From an uncultured Lachnospiraceae bacterium (lineage in GTDB: Bacteria; Bacillota; Clostridia; Lachnospirales; Lachnospiraceae), in the NCBI GenBank assembly GCA_948441955.1, contig CAOJQZ010000003.1, forward strand, positions 5,029 to 69,028: a stretch of DNA of 64,000 nt, in the 5' to 3' direction. Position numbers and translations under genes: made by a program. The first letter of the stretch is position 1; each line of letters starts with the position of its first letter. Positions 25,488 through 35,285 of the stretch are shown in pieces. The notes beneath the pieces are model-generated. The model was not told the DNA's origin and searched no databases. It saw only the letters and a list, made by a program, of their open reading frames with translations.

Positions 25488-26177
25488 ATGGCAGCAATAC
25501 ATTTTCGTACATTGCGGGAGAATGTTGTAGAGGAGATCCGCAGTAAAATTATCAATCAGGAATTAAAGCCGGGAGAGCGGATTGTGGAACTGGACCTTGC
25601 GGAAGAATTTAAAACCAGCAGAGGTCCTATCCGGGAAGCTCTCCGGCAGCTGGAGCATGAAGGGCTTATTGTGTATACCCGGAATGTTGGATGTGCAGTA
25701 AAAGATATCGGACTTCAGGAGTCCTTTGAGATTTATCTGATAAGGGCTAATTATGAAATTCTTGCTGTAAAATATATGGGTGGGAAGGTGCCTCCTGAAA
25801 CGATAGCAAATATGGAAAAAGTGCTGGACAAGATGAAAAGGCTGGATGGAGAGCATTATGCACAGGTGTACCTGTTTGATAATGAGCTTCATGGCGAGCT
25901 TGTGAAGATGACGAAGCTAGAGCATCTTTACAGGCTGTGGAGTGAGCTTAATTATGGGAATATTGTTACGGGATATAACAATGTTCAGGATAAGGAAACG
26001 GTGGCCGGACGCCAGTATAAGATCCATAAGGAATTGGTGGATGCATGCCGCACCGGAGACGGCGGCAGAATCTGCAGTATTTTGTCGGAGCACTATATGC
26101 GGACTATCAGGCGGCTGATGAGAGAGTTAGGGGTGTCCGAGGATGAGGTGCCGTTTTCACAGGATTTTTTACTGTAA
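25488..26177 (+). CDS. GntR-family (FadR/FCD subfamily) transcriptional regulator
   Basis: A 229-residue regulator. The N-terminal winged helix is clear (VVEEIRSKIINQELKPGERI, LAEEFKTSRGPIREALRQLEHEGLI), followed by an all-helical FCD-type ligand domain (about 80-215) with FDNELHGELVKM near 125-136 and a late HKELVDAC / EHYMRTIRR pair that could hold the metal-binding histidines. It sits between two operons with matching palindromic operators (21060-21083 and 26277-26298), so I infer that it controls the peptide-use genes on both sides. AGAGGT precedes the ATG. Confidence 0.88.
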   Translation: MAAIHFRTLRENVVEEIRSKIINQELKPGERIVELDLAEEFKTSRGPIREALRQLEHEGLIVYTRNVGCAVKDIGLQESFEIYLIRANYEILAVKYMGGKVPPETIANMEKVLDKMKRLDGEHYAQVYLFDNELHGELVKMTKLEHLYRLWSELNYGNIVTGYNNVQDKETVAGRQYKIHKELVDACRTGDGGRICSILSEHYMRTIRRLMRELGVSEDEVPFSQDFLL

Positions 26178-26180
26178 AAG

Positions 26181-26207
26181 AGATATCGCCCTGGCGGTAT
26201 CTTTTTT
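26181..26207 (+). terminator. Terminator after gntR
   Basis: AGATATCGCC pairs with GGCGGTATCT around a short loop, followed by TTTTTT. Confidence 0.85.
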
Positions 26208-26276
26208 GCACATTTTTATATTCATAAGAAATACTTATAGTGATTCTCCCTTTTACATAAATCGAAGAGGAGAAAA

Positions 26277-26298
26277 TTGTTAATTGTTGACAATAGAC
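26277..26298. promoter_or_regulatory. GntR-type operator in the POT transporter promoter
   Basis: Left half TTGTTAATTGT, central TG, right half ACAATAGACAT: a slightly degenerate version of the pepT operator, with TTGACA (26287-26292) again as the -35. The following ~30 bases align closely with the pepT promoter, including a shared AAAATAGA element. Confidence 0.68.
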
Positions 26299-26351
26299 AT
26301 AATGAAGAAATAAATATAAAATAGAGATATCATGAGAAAAGGAGAAAAGAA

Positions 26352-27746
26352 ATGGGAGAAACACAAGTGAAACAAAAGCATCCAAAGGGATTTTATTCCT
26401 GCTGTATTACATTTACGTTCGAAAGACTGGCGTTTTATGGGGCAAAGCCGCTTCTGCTTTTATTTTTGATTACTGCAGTCGCAGAAGGCGGATTGGGAGT
26501 AGAGAGGACGGACGCGGCTGTAATGGCGGCGAATCTGACGGCCTATACTTATATGGCTCCCCTTATCGGAGGCATTATATGTGACCGGTGGCTTGGAGCA
26601 AGGTATGCGATTACCTTAGGTTATATTATTATGGCATTGGGTTATGTTGTGGGATGGAAGGCGCAGAGTCCGGCAATGGTAAATGCCATGATTATTCTTG
26701 TTTCTATCGGAACAGGATTTTTCAAAGGAAACTTAAATGCCCTGATAGGAAGGCAATATAAGAGTAAGGAGCTTCTGGATGCAGCATTTTCTATCCAATA
26801 TTCCTATGTAAATATCGGCGCCTTTGTGGGTTCATTACTTACTGGCTATCTGTATCTGCATTTATTTAGAAAGGGCGATGTTTTAGGCTTCAGACAGTGC
26901 CTTCTTATGGCGGCTCTCTGGTGCGTTATTGGCGCGGTATGGTTTGTGCTTAACTGGAAGAATCTTCAGGGACAGGGAATTAAGCCGTTTAAATATTTGA
27001 CAGATGAGAAAGGAAATATTATCGGTTCTACAGAAAATGATAAGAGTAATAACGGGAAAAAGGATGAGCCGCTTACAAAGCTTGAGAAAAACCGTGTGCT
27101 TGCAATTGTACTTGTATCTGCATTTTCCGTGCTGTTCTGGCTGTTCTACTATCAGCAGGATTTAGCGTTAGTTATTTACATGACAGATTATGTAAAGATG
27201 TCCATCGGCTCCTTTGAGATTCCTCCGTCATGGATTACGACCACATGGAACGGACTTCTGTGCGTGGCGCTGGGAGGAGTGATGGCTGCAATCTGGAAAA
27301 GGCTGGCGGCACGTCCTCAGGGAGACCTGAATATGTTTAAAAAGGTTTCGCTTAGTTTCCTGTTTGTAGGACTTGCATTTGGAATTATGGTAGCATGCGA
27401 ATCCATCCGCGGCGTTGGTTCTCCGGCTTCTGTAAAGGCAAGCGTGCTGTGGCCCTTCTTATTCTCAACTGTTATTACAGTGGGAGAGATGTGCTTCTCA
27501 CCCCTTCGTAATTCCTTCGTAAGCAAATATGCTCCGAAGAAATATGTATCCCTTTTGATGGGCGTTATTGCAGTGTCCACATTTGGAGCAAACAAGTTAA
27601 GCCCGTTTGTGCAGGCATTTATTGAGAAGTTTGATGTATTCCCGGTATTTGTAGGAATATTTGCCCTGATGCTTGTATTCGCTGCATTAATCTGGCTGGC
27701 AAATGGAAAACTTAACAGCCTTGTAGAGGGAAAAGCAGAAAATTAA
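26352..27746 (+). CDS. POT/PTR-family proton-dependent oligopeptide transporter
   Basis: A 464-residue MFS-type membrane protein with about 12-14 helices. It begins with a version of the POT signature, TFERLAFYGAKPLLLLFL near 18-35 (usual form ExxERFxYY), and has GGIICDRWLGARYAITLGY near 71-89 and GTGFFKGNLNALIGRQY near 118-134, which match the conserved second and fourth-helix loops of the family. It would import di- and tripeptides with protons, feeding PepT and M18. AAGGAG precedes the ATG. It has its own operator/promoter and terminator. Confidence 0.92.
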   Translation: MGETQVKQKHPKGFYSCCITFTFERLAFYGAKPLLLLFLITAVAEGGLGVERTDAAVMAANLTAYTYMAPLIGGIICDRWLGARYAITLGYIIMALGYVVGWKAQSPAMVNAMIILVSIGTGFFKGNLNALIGRQYKSKELLDAAFSIQYSYVNIGAFVGSLLTGYLYLHLFRKGDVLGFRQCLLMAALWCVIGAVWFVLNWKNLQGQGIKPFKYLTDEKGNIIGSTENDKSNNGKKDEPLTKLEKNRVLAIVLVSAFSVLFWLFYYQQDLALVIYMTDYVKMSIGSFEIPPSWITTTWNGLLCVALGGVMAAIWKRLAARPQGDLNMFKKVSLSFLFVGLAFGIMVACESIRGVGSPASVKASVLWPFLFSTVITVGEMCFSPLRNSFVSKYAPKKYVSLLMGVIAVSTFGANKLSPFVQAFIEKFDVFPVFVGIFALMLVFAALIWLANGKLNSLVEGKAEN

Positions 27747-27767
27747 AATAAGGATGCGTAAATGCTG

Positions 27768-27792
27768 AGCCGGGCGGAAGCCCGGCTTTATT
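27768..27792 (+). terminator. Terminator after the POT transporter
   Basis: AGCCGGGC, loop GGAA, GCCCGGCT, then TTATTGT: a compact GC-rich intrinsic terminator. Confidence 0.88.
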
Positions 27793-27905
27793 GTATAGTG
27801 ATTCTATAGAATTCTATCGATTATTTTCCCATTCCGTGGTAAGATATTATTGCCGAAAAAACTGATTTTAAGAAGAAAAACAATTTATGAGAGAGGATGA
27901 GAGAA

Positions 27906-28556
27906 ATGCTTAAGTGTTGTATATGTGGACGAAGAATAGGTGTGCTTGGGGAAGAAAGATATAAAATTACAGAGGAATATGTTGCCTGTTATCAATGCAC
28001 TCCATTTTTTAGGGGGATGAAAGAAGCAAAGAATTCTGAAGAAATATTAAAAAATGAAAATGAGCTGAGGGCAAGAATAAAAAATTATAGTGTTTCTGGC
28101 GAAGTGCAGGATGCCATTGAAAAAGAGCTGCAGAGAATAAAAGACAGTAAGCAGCAAATGTATAATAAAGAAATATTTCAAGGATTAAAAGACGAAGAAA
28201 TCAGAAAAAGGCGTAAGGAGTTTTTGATAAATACAGGATATAATTTTGAGGGATATAAAATTATAAAATACATAGATTTAGTACATGGAGAAATTGTTCT
28301 TGGCACTGGTTTTACCAGCGAATTGTCAGCGAATCTTTCAGCGACTGTATCAGATATACTGGGGAATTCTGTCAAGGCATTTGAAGGGAAAATATCACAG
28401 GCAAAACACTTTGCGCAAGAGCAAATGATTATCAACGCTATGATTGCTAATGCAAATGCAGTAATAGGAGTGGATTTTGATATTACTACATTTTCCAGCA
28501 ATATAGTTGGAGTATCTGCTAATGGAACTGCGGTTATGATTGAGAAAATAGAATAA
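27906..28556 (+). CDS. Zinc-ribbon - YbjQ/UPF0145 fusion protein
   Basis: A 216-residue protein. The N-terminus holds a short zinc-binding module, CCICGRRIG near residues 4-12 and CYQC near 28-31. Residues ~35-110 are charged and helical. The C-terminal ~100 residues match the YbjQ/UPF0145 (heavy-metal-binding) fold: YKIIKYIDLVHGEIVLGTGF, then AQEQMIINAMIANANAVIGVDFDITTFS. I start at ATG 27906, nine bases after AGAGG; the ATG at 27897 abuts that site. The gene is visibly more AT-rich than its neighbours, suggesting a separate origin. Function unknown. Confidence 0.75.
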   Translation: MLKCCICGRRIGVLGEERYKITEEYVACYQCTPFFRGMKEAKNSEEILKNENELRARIKNYSVSGEVQDAIEKELQRIKDSKQQMYNKEIFQGLKDEEIRKRRKEFLINTGYNFEGYKIIKYIDLVHGEIVLGTGFTSELSANLSATVSDILGNSVKAFEGKISQAKHFAQEQMIINAMIANANAVIGVDFDITTFSSNIVGVSANGTAVMIEKIE

Positions 28557-28560
28557 ATAC

Positions 28561-28589
28561 TTGACAAAAGAAGAAGTTATTGTTATTAT
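28561..28589 (+). promoter_or_regulatory. Promoter of ilvNC
   Basis: TTGACA (28561-28566), 17-base spacer, TATTAT (28584-28589). No T-box or leader peptide is seen between it and ilvN. Confidence 0.8.
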
Positions 28590-28591
28590 TT

Positions 28592-28615
28592 AAAAACAGA
28601 ACGCACTCTGTTTTT
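28592..28615 (+). terminator. AT-rich hairpin between YbjQ gene and ilvN
   Basis: AAAAACAGA and TCTGTTTTT pair around ACGCAC. It likely ends the upstream transcript, since initiation from the ilvN promoter would fall within its left arm. Confidence 0.5.
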
Positions 28616-28641
28616 GAAAATATAAAGAAGAGAGGTGCAGT

Positions 28642-29139
28642 ATGCAGAGAGTATTTTCATTGATTGTAAACAATGATCCGGGTGTGTTAAGCCGGATATC
28701 AGGACTGTTCAGCCGAAGGGGCTACAGTATTGACGGCATCACCGCAGGCGTGACGGCGGATCCCAGATTTACAAGGATTACCATTGTGGGAAGCGGGGAC
28801 GAGCTGATTCTTTCCCAGATTGAAAAGCAGGTAAGGAAACTGGAGGACGTAATTAAGATTAAGGTGCTGCCTCCGGAGGAATCTGTTTACCGTGAGCTTA
28901 TGCTGGTGAAGATCCGCGCGGATGCAGCACAGAGAGCGGAGGCAATTGCGATTGCGGATATTTTCCGTGCAAAGATTGTTGACGTTGAGAAAGAATCTCT
29001 TATGATAGAGCTTACAGGAAACCAGTCAAAGCTGGAGGCATTTTTAAATCTTCTGGACGGTTTTGAGATCCTGGAGCTTGCAAGGACAGGAATTACCGGT
29101 CTTAAACGCGGAATAAAGGATGTCACATATATTGACTAG
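28642..29139 (+). CDS. ilvN: Acetolactate synthase small (regulatory) subunit
   Basis: A 165-residue regulatory subunit. The N-terminal ACT domain is clear (FSLIVNNDPGVLSRISGLFSRRGY, the valine-binding region) followed by the typical second ACT-like half (ELMLVKIRADAAQRAEA, FRAKIVDVEKESLMIELTG). It would confer valine feedback control on the catalytic subunit IlvB/IlvI, which is not in this window. Together with ilvC, 44 bases downstream, it belongs to branched-chain amino acid synthesis. Confidence 0.95.
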   Translation: MQRVFSLIVNNDPGVLSRISGLFSRRGYSIDGITAGVTADPRFTRITIVGSGDELILSQIEKQVRKLEDVIKIKVLPPEESVYRELMLVKIRADAAQRAEAIAIADIFRAKIVDVEKESLMIELTGNQSKLEAFLNLLDGFEILELARTGITGLKRGIKDVTYID

Positions 29140-29144
29140 GGTAA

Positions 29145-30194
<1,050 letters not shown>

Positions 30195-30219
30195 GCGGCA
30201 GGCAGAGAGCCGGTTACAT

Positions 30220-30269
30220 AAAAAGCAGGAGGACAGAGACATTGTACATGACTGTCCTCCTGCTTTTTT
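30220..30269. terminator. Bidirectional terminator between ilvC and the M42 gene
   Basis: AAAAAGCAGGAGGACAG pairs perfectly with CTGTCCTCCTGCTTTTT around a 15-base loop, giving U-tracts on both strands for the two convergent genes. Confidence 0.92.
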
Positions 30270-30270
30270 A

Positions 30271-31344
30271 TTAAAATGCTTCAATAAGCTTTGTATTCAG
30301 ACGCTTTACAATCTCAACGGCCAGCTTTACACTGTTTTCGTAATCTGCCATACATGCGAAACCATGATGGGAGTGTATATAACGGACCGGAACTCCGATA
30401 ACAATAACCGGAACACCGCCGTTTGAAATATGTATGGCGCCGCCGTTGGTGCCTCCTCCGGCACGTACTGACTCCTGAACCGGGATTCCAAGCTTTCTTC
30501 CAAGCTCCAGGGCGAACCGCTGAAAACGGGGATTCGTAATCATGGAGCAATCATAATGACGCAGCATGGGCCCTTTCTTCATGGCAGTCTGAATCATATA
30601 GTCAGGTGCAAAGGTATCGTCTGCAGGACATCCTTCGAAACAGATGGCGATGTCAGGCTTTACAACGTCGCGGGTAACAAATGCGCCTCGCTCACCAATC
30701 TCCTCCTGTGTGGAAAGAACTCCCACAACATCTGTTTCAAGATGCTCTTCTTTTAAAGCTTCCATTGATTCCAAAACAGCCGCACAGCCCAGCCGGTTGT
30801 CAAATGCTTTGCCCAGCATCACATCTGTGGCTTCATTGTACTCAAAAGTAACATCCGGGACAACAGGCGCTCCAATATGGATATGGAATATCTCTTCCAC
30901 CTCCTTCTTAGAAACAGCCCCGATGTCAATAACCATATCCTCAAAGGCCGGACACGATCCCCGTTCTTTAGCTGAAAGAAAGTGTACGGGGGTGCAGGCA
31001 ACAATACCGGAAACCCAGCTGCCGTTATAGGTTTGTACCTTTACTTTATGTGCCGGAACTGAATAAGGCGCCCATCCCCCCTGGGGCAGAAAACGGAGAG
31101 TTCCATCTGGTTTAATTGCCTGAATAATAAAGCTTACCTCATCGCTGTGGGCATCCAGCATAACGACTGGTTTTTTACCGTCATTTTTATCACGGTTGAT
31201 GTAAAGATTAAGATTACAGTCATGCCGTACGGTTCCCAGCCGTTTATCAGCAGCATATTTTTCTGCAATTCTGACTACTTCATCTTCGAAGCCGCAGGCG
31301 CCATATGCGTTTGACAAAGTTTCAATCAATTTTAATGAATCCAT
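30271..31344 (-). CDS. M42-family metallopeptidase (glutamyl/deblocking aminopeptidase type)
   Basis: A 357-residue M42 peptidase that forms large dodecameric aminopeptidase shells in characterised members. Metal-site motifs: LDAHSDEVSF near 63-72, KAFDNRLGCAAV near 177-188, STQEEIGERGAF near 211-222, CFEGCPADD near 232-240, and a C-terminal HSHHGFACM near 325-333. It adds a third cytosolic peptidase to the window. It faces ilvC and shares its terminator; its own promoter is at 31397-31425. Confidence 0.93.
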   Translation of the reverse strand: MDSLKLIETLSNAYGACGFEDEVVRIAEKYAADKRLGTVRHDCNLNLYINRDKNDGKKPVVMLDAHSDEVSFIIQAIKPDGTLRFLPQGGWAPYSVPAHKVKVQTYNGSWVSGIVACTPVHFLSAKERGSCPAFEDMVIDIGAVSKKEVEEIFHIHIGAPVVPDVTFEYNEATDVMLGKAFDNRLGCAAVLESMEALKEEHLETDVVGVLSTQEEIGERGAFVTRDVVKPDIAICFEGCPADDTFAPDYMIQTAMKKGPMLRHYDCSMITNPRFQRFALELGRKLGIPVQESVRAGGGTNGGAIHISNGGVPVIVIGVPVRYIHSHHGFACMADYENSVKLAVEIVKRLNTKLIEAF

Positions 31345-31396
31345 GTATTTTACCTTCCTTTCCCCAAATAGCTCTATATTTTAGCCAATTGCTGAT

Positions 31397-31425
31397 AGTG
31401 TATCACAACAAAAAGAGAAGTGCAA
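31397..31425 (-). promoter_or_regulatory. Promoter of the M42 peptidase gene
   Basis: On the minus strand TTGCAC (31420-31425), 17-base spacer, TACACT (31397-31402). Confidence 0.65.
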
Positions 31426-31500
31426 GATTTACATGATACAACCAATTATTACATATGTTGAAATGAATCGACTTGAATCCAAATAATTTTGTAGATATTG

Positions 31501-31529
31501 TTGAAAAATATGGGAAATTATGGTAAAGT
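31501..31529 (+). promoter_or_regulatory. Promoter of oppABCDF
   Basis: TTGAAA (31501-31506), 17-base spacer, TAAAGT (31524-31529) with an upstream TGG extended -10. The leader is ~60 bases and AT-rich. Confidence 0.6.
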
Positions 31530-31597
31530 TTATTAGTATATATTTTTTAAGTTTTTTTTAATAAACCCAATCGGGTAACTACAAGGGAGGATTTTTT

Positions 31598-33304
31598 ATG
31601 AAGAAAAAACTACTAAGTCTGCTGCTGGTAACAGCGATGACAGGCGCAGTCGCGCTTACGGGCTGCGGCGGAAAAGACGCAGGCGGCAGCGGCTCAGGCG
31701 ACGGCGGCAGCGCCGGAGATCAGGAGGTTATCTTCCAGCTCACGGCAGACGCGGCAACTCTGGATACGATCCAGACATCTACAATGGCGGATCAGCGCAG
31801 TGCTGCGCCAATTTATGAGGGACTGTTAAGAAGACAGCTGGACGACGAAGGAAATCTGATTCTTGTTCCGGGTGCAGCAGAATCCTATGATGTGAACGAT
31901 GATGAGACAGTTTATACCTTCCATCTTCAGCCGGAAGGTAAGTTTAGCGACGGAACACCTGTAACTGCAGAGGATGTTGTATATTCCTGGAGAAGGGCGT
32001 TTGATCCGGATCTTGCGTCTCCCCAGTCCTGGCAGCTTCAGGATATGGTTTTAAATGCAAAGGAATGCTTCGAAGGTGAGAAGCCTCTTGAGGAGCTTGG
32101 AATCAAGGCAGTTGATGAGAAGACCGTTGAGGTAACGCTGACTTCTCCGAATCCGAATTTCCTTACCGTACTGACTTTCCCGTTTGCAAGAATTGTCAGC
32201 AAGGAGTTCGTAGAGAGCAAAGGAAATAAATTCGGTTCCTCTGTAGAAGATGTTATGGGATCCGGACCGTTTAAGTTAGTTCAGTGGGATACTGGATCAT
32301 CTATGGTGTTTGAGCCCAATGAGAACTACTGGGATAAAGAGAACGTACACCTGAACAAACTGACGCTTCAGGTTGTAGCAGAAGCATCTACTCTTGCACA
32401 GGCTCTGATGGGAAAAGAGATTGATATTGCAGAGCTGAATGATACGGACTGGAATGATCAGGTAGATGCGCTGGGGTACTATGAAGTTACAGAGGTACCG
32501 CAGATGTCTACGTATTTCTTTGTATTTAATTGTGACAAGCCGCAGCTTAATAACTGGAAGATCCGTCTTGCACTTGCACTTGGTTTTGACCGTGAAAAAT
32601 ATAATGACGAAGTCTTTGACGGAAAGTATATTCCGGCATATTCCTTTTCACCGCCGATTTCTACTGTAGGAGACGAGCTGTGGACAGATGTAGGCGGCGA
32701 CAGTGTAGACTACTTAAAGACGATTGCAGAAAAATATCCGGATCCAAAAGCGCTTTTGATTGAAGGAATGAAGGAAGCAGGTCTTGGAGAGGATCCATCT
32801 GCACTTACAATTAAATATACAACACTGGGAACCACTGAGATTGTCAAAAAGTCTGCTGAATGGATGAAGCAGGAGCTGGAGGCAAATCTTGGAATTAACT
32901 TAAGCATTGAATTAACCGAGTGGAACGTAGCATATGATTTGATTGACGCCAGCGATTATGAGATGGCTTTTGGCGGCTGGAATGTAGATTCCGGTACAGA
33001 ACCTATGCGTTTCCTTAAGCTGTTTGAACAGACAGAAGGATACTATGGCGGAGAGAAGGTTCACTGGACAGGCGGAAAATCAGAAGAATATTCAAAGTAT
33101 GCCATTGAAATGCAGCAGATTTTTGACCCGGACAGACTGCTTGAACTTTACAAGCTGGCAGAGCCGCTTGTTCTGGAAGAAGCCCCGGTAACTCCGGTAT
33201 ACTTTACAAAACAAAGAACTTTGATTGCAAATAATATTGAAGGCTATCAGGTTCATCCATTCTTACTTCAGGATTTTGTTGGTGTTAAAAAGACAGCTGA
33301 ATAA
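31598..33304 (+). CDS. oppA: Oligopeptide ABC transporter substrate-binding lipoprotein OppA
   Basis: A 568-residue family-5 extracellular solute-binding protein. The lipoprotein signal peptide ends in the lipobox ALTGC with the lipidated C23, followed by a Gly/Ser-rich tether. The mature part has QTSTMADQRSAAPIYEGLLR and FHLQPEGKFSDGTPVTAEDVVYSWRR, hallmark SBP_bac_5 segments. It would capture oligopeptides outside the cell and hand them to OppBC. GGGAGG precedes the ATG. A hairpin separates it from oppB. Confidence 0.94.
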   Translation: MKKKLLSLLLVTAMTGAVALTGCGGKDAGGSGSGDGGSAGDQEVIFQLTADAATLDTIQTSTMADQRSAAPIYEGLLRRQLDDEGNLILVPGAAESYDVNDDETVYTFHLQPEGKFSDGTPVTAEDVVYSWRRAFDPDLASPQSWQLQDMVLNAKECFEGEKPLEELGIKAVDEKTVEVTLTSPNPNFLTVLTFPFARIVSKEFVESKGNKFGSSVEDVMGSGPFKLVQWDTGSSMVFEPNENYWDKENVHLNKLTLQVVAEASTLAQALMGKEIDIAELNDTDWNDQVDALGYYEVTEVPQMSTYFFVFNCDKPQLNNWKIRLALALGFDREKYNDEVFDGKYIPAYSFSPPISTVGDELWTDVGGDSVDYLKTIAEKYPDPKALLIEGMKEAGLGEDPSALTIKYTTLGTTEIVKKSAEWMKQELEANLGINLSIELTEWNVAYDLIDASDYEMAFGGWNVDSGTEPMRFLKLFEQTEGYYGGEKVHWTGGKSEEYSKYAIEMQQIFDPDRLLELYKLAEPLVLEEAPVTPVYFTKQRTLIANNIEGYQVHPFLLQDFVGVKKTAE

Positions 33305-33314
33305 TCTGTAAATA

Positions 33315-33365
33315 TATCCCTGCCGCTGTTTGGACTATTCACAGGGAAAGACAGTGACAGGGATA
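33315..33365 (+). promoter_or_regulatory. Intergenic hairpin between oppA and oppB
   Basis: TATCCCTG pairs with CAGGGATA and CTGT with ACAG inside, with a 3-base internal loop on each side. No U-tract follows. I infer it protects the oppA message 3' end or partly limits read-through, as is known for binding-protein genes of ABC operons. Confidence 0.5.
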
Positions 33366-33400
33366 ATTCATATCTATCTGTTTGGAGTAAGGAGAAAATT

Positions 33401-34336
33401 ATGGGAAAATTCATTTTAAAACGGTTTGTATATGCAGTAATTTCACTTGCTATTATTGCAACCGTATCCTTTTTCTTGATATGTATGAAGCCCGGCGATC
33501 CGATTGCCGCAAAGGTTTCACAGCTTCCTGAATCCTCAAGAAAGGTTCTGGTTGTAAAATATGGATTAGATCAGCCCATGTTCACAAGGTTTACAGAATA
33601 TATGAAGGGACTGATTACGGAAGGGAATCTGGGAGATTCCATTGTTTATGAAGGACGTAATGTTAATATGATGCTGAAAACCAGCGCGGTTGTTTCAGCC
33701 AAAATTGGACTTATAGCAATTGCCATTCAGGTTATAATCGGTGTACTTTTAGGCATGATACAGGCGCTTTACAGAGGAAAGCTAAGTGATCAGATCATTC
33801 GGGTAATGGTGGTACTGGCTATTTGTATCCCATCCTTTGTATTCTGCGCACTTCTTCAGTATTTTATTGGATTTAAGGGGCAGCTTACACCCATTATGGG
33901 ATGGGGAAAGCCGGTTCATTATATCCTGCCAGTGGCGGCATACGCAATTCCAGGCATCGCTACCTACTGTAAATATATGAGGACCAGCACCATAGGTGTT
34001 TTAGGCGAAGATTATATTTTAACAGCAACGGCAAAGGGCTGCAGCCAGACCCGGCTTGTTTTTAAGCATATATTTAGGAATGCGATTCTTCCGGTTGTTA
34101 CAATGGTGCCGGTTGCAATCAGCAATGTGTTTGCCGGTTCAATGGTAATTGAAAAGTTTTTCTCTATTCCCGGAATGGGACAGCATTATGTAAAGGCAGT
34201 AAGCGATTCCGACCCGTATATGATTCTCGGTATGGCAATTTTCTTTGCACTTACATATATTATTTCGCTGTTTTTTGTGGACGTCCTGTACGGTTTGGTT
34301 GATCCGCGTATCCGTGTAGCGAAAAGCGCTGATTAG
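33401..34336 (+). CDS. oppB: Oligopeptide ABC transporter permease OppB
   Basis: A 311-residue permease with six helices. Typical features: opening ILKRFVYAVISLAIIATVSF, a periplasmic loop after helix 1, and the EAA-like loop LTATAKGCSQTRLVFKHIFRNA near 207-228, plus the late FSIPGMGQHYVKA. It pairs with OppC to form the channel. GGAG precedes the ATG at suitable distance. Confidence 0.94.
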   Translation: MGKFILKRFVYAVISLAIIATVSFFLICMKPGDPIAAKVSQLPESSRKVLVVKYGLDQPMFTRFTEYMKGLITEGNLGDSIVYEGRNVNMMLKTSAVVSAKIGLIAIAIQVIIGVLLGMIQALYRGKLSDQIIRVMVVLAICIPSFVFCALLQYFIGFKGQLTPIMGWGKPVHYILPVAAYAIPGIATYCKYMRTSTIGVLGEDYILTATAKGCSQTRLVFKHIFRNAILPVVTMVPVAISNVFAGSMVIEKFFSIPGMGQHYVKAVSDSDPYMILGMAIFFALTYIISLFFVDVLYGLVDPRIRVAKSAD

Positions 34337-34344
34337 GAGGAGCT

Positions 34345-35277
34345 ATGGAATTGAATAACAATATAACATTTGCGGAAGATGATTTTGAAGTAATAGGAAC
34401 AAAGGGCCTTGACGCCGAAAAAATCAGTAAGCCAAGTGTAACCTTCTGGTCAGATGTATGGAGAAGGTTCCGGGCTAACAAGCTTTCAATGCTTGGTTTG
34501 ATCATATTGATTTTAGTTGTGCTTATGGTATGCTTCGGACCATTTGTTTCAGGAAAAGATTATCAATTTATAGATTACAGTATTAAGAATCTGCGTCCAA
34601 ATGGGACATATTGGTTTGGAACAGATGAGATGGGACGGGATATATTTACCCGTGTATGTTACGGCGGACGTATTTCAATTATTATTGGTATTGCATGTAC
34701 CCTTGTAAGCTTCCTGATTGGAAGCACTTTAGGAGGAGTTGCCGGATATCTGGGCGGTAAAATTGATGACTTTATTATGCGTGTCATTGAGATTATAAGC
34801 TCCATCCCCTACCTGGTGCTGGTAGTAATCCTTTCCTTTGTTTTAGGAAGGAGTATGTTCTCATTGGTGTTTGCAATGACCATTACGGCATGGACCGGTA
34901 CGGCCCGTATGGTGCGGGGACAGGTTATGCAGCTTAAGGGACAGGATTTTGTTTCGGCGGCAATCGCTTTAGGCTCCAGCCCGTCAAGAATTATTGTCAA
35001 ACACCTGCTGCCAAATACGCTGGGTATTATTATTGTAAACCTGACCCTTTCCATACCGAACTTTATATTTTCCGAATCGTTCTTAAGTTACATCGGACTG
35101 GGTGTGCAGCCTCCGGAGACAAGCTGGGGAGCATTGGCGTCCCTTTATCAGACGCGGCTGATGTTTGATCCGTATCAGTTGTTTTTTCCGTGTCTGATGA
35201 TTGTATTGACTGTATTATCTTTTCATCTGATCGGTGACGGACTGACTGACGCACTCGATCCTAAACTGAGAAAGTAG
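34345..35277 (+). CDS. oppC: Oligopeptide ABC transporter permease OppC
   Basis: A 310-residue permease. After a ~30-residue cytoplasmic N-terminus it has VWRRFRANKLSMLGLIIL, then WFGTDEMGRDIFTRVCYGGR near 91-110, a signature of the Dpp/Opp C subunit, and the EAA loop FVSAAIALGSSPSRIIVKHLLPN. Eight bases after oppB, preceded by AGGAGG. Confidence 0.94.
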   Translation: MELNNNITFAEDDFEVIGTKGLDAEKISKPSVTFWSDVWRRFRANKLSMLGLIILILVVLMVCFGPFVSGKDYQFIDYSIKNLRPNGTYWFGTDEMGRDIFTRVCYGGRISIIIGIACTLVSFLIGSTLGGVAGYLGGKIDDFIMRVIEIISSIPYLVLVVILSFVLGRSMFSLVFAMTITAWTGTARMVRGQVMQLKGQDFVSAAIALGSSPSRIIVKHLLPNTLGIIIVNLTLSIPNFIFSESFLSYIGLGVQPPETSWGALASLYQTRLMFDPYQLFFPCLMIVLTVLSFHLIGDGLTDALDPKLRK

Positions 35278-35285
35278 GAGAAAAA

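Noticed and set aside
28590..28641. T-box or leader-peptide attenuator for ilvNC
   Set aside because: The leader is about 50 bases long and lacks the T-box sequence and any short branched-chain-rich frame.
31485..31499. CodY box upstream of oppA
   Set aside because: The AT-rich sequence differs from the CodY consensus at four or more of 15 positions, which is expected by chance in such AT-rich DNA.
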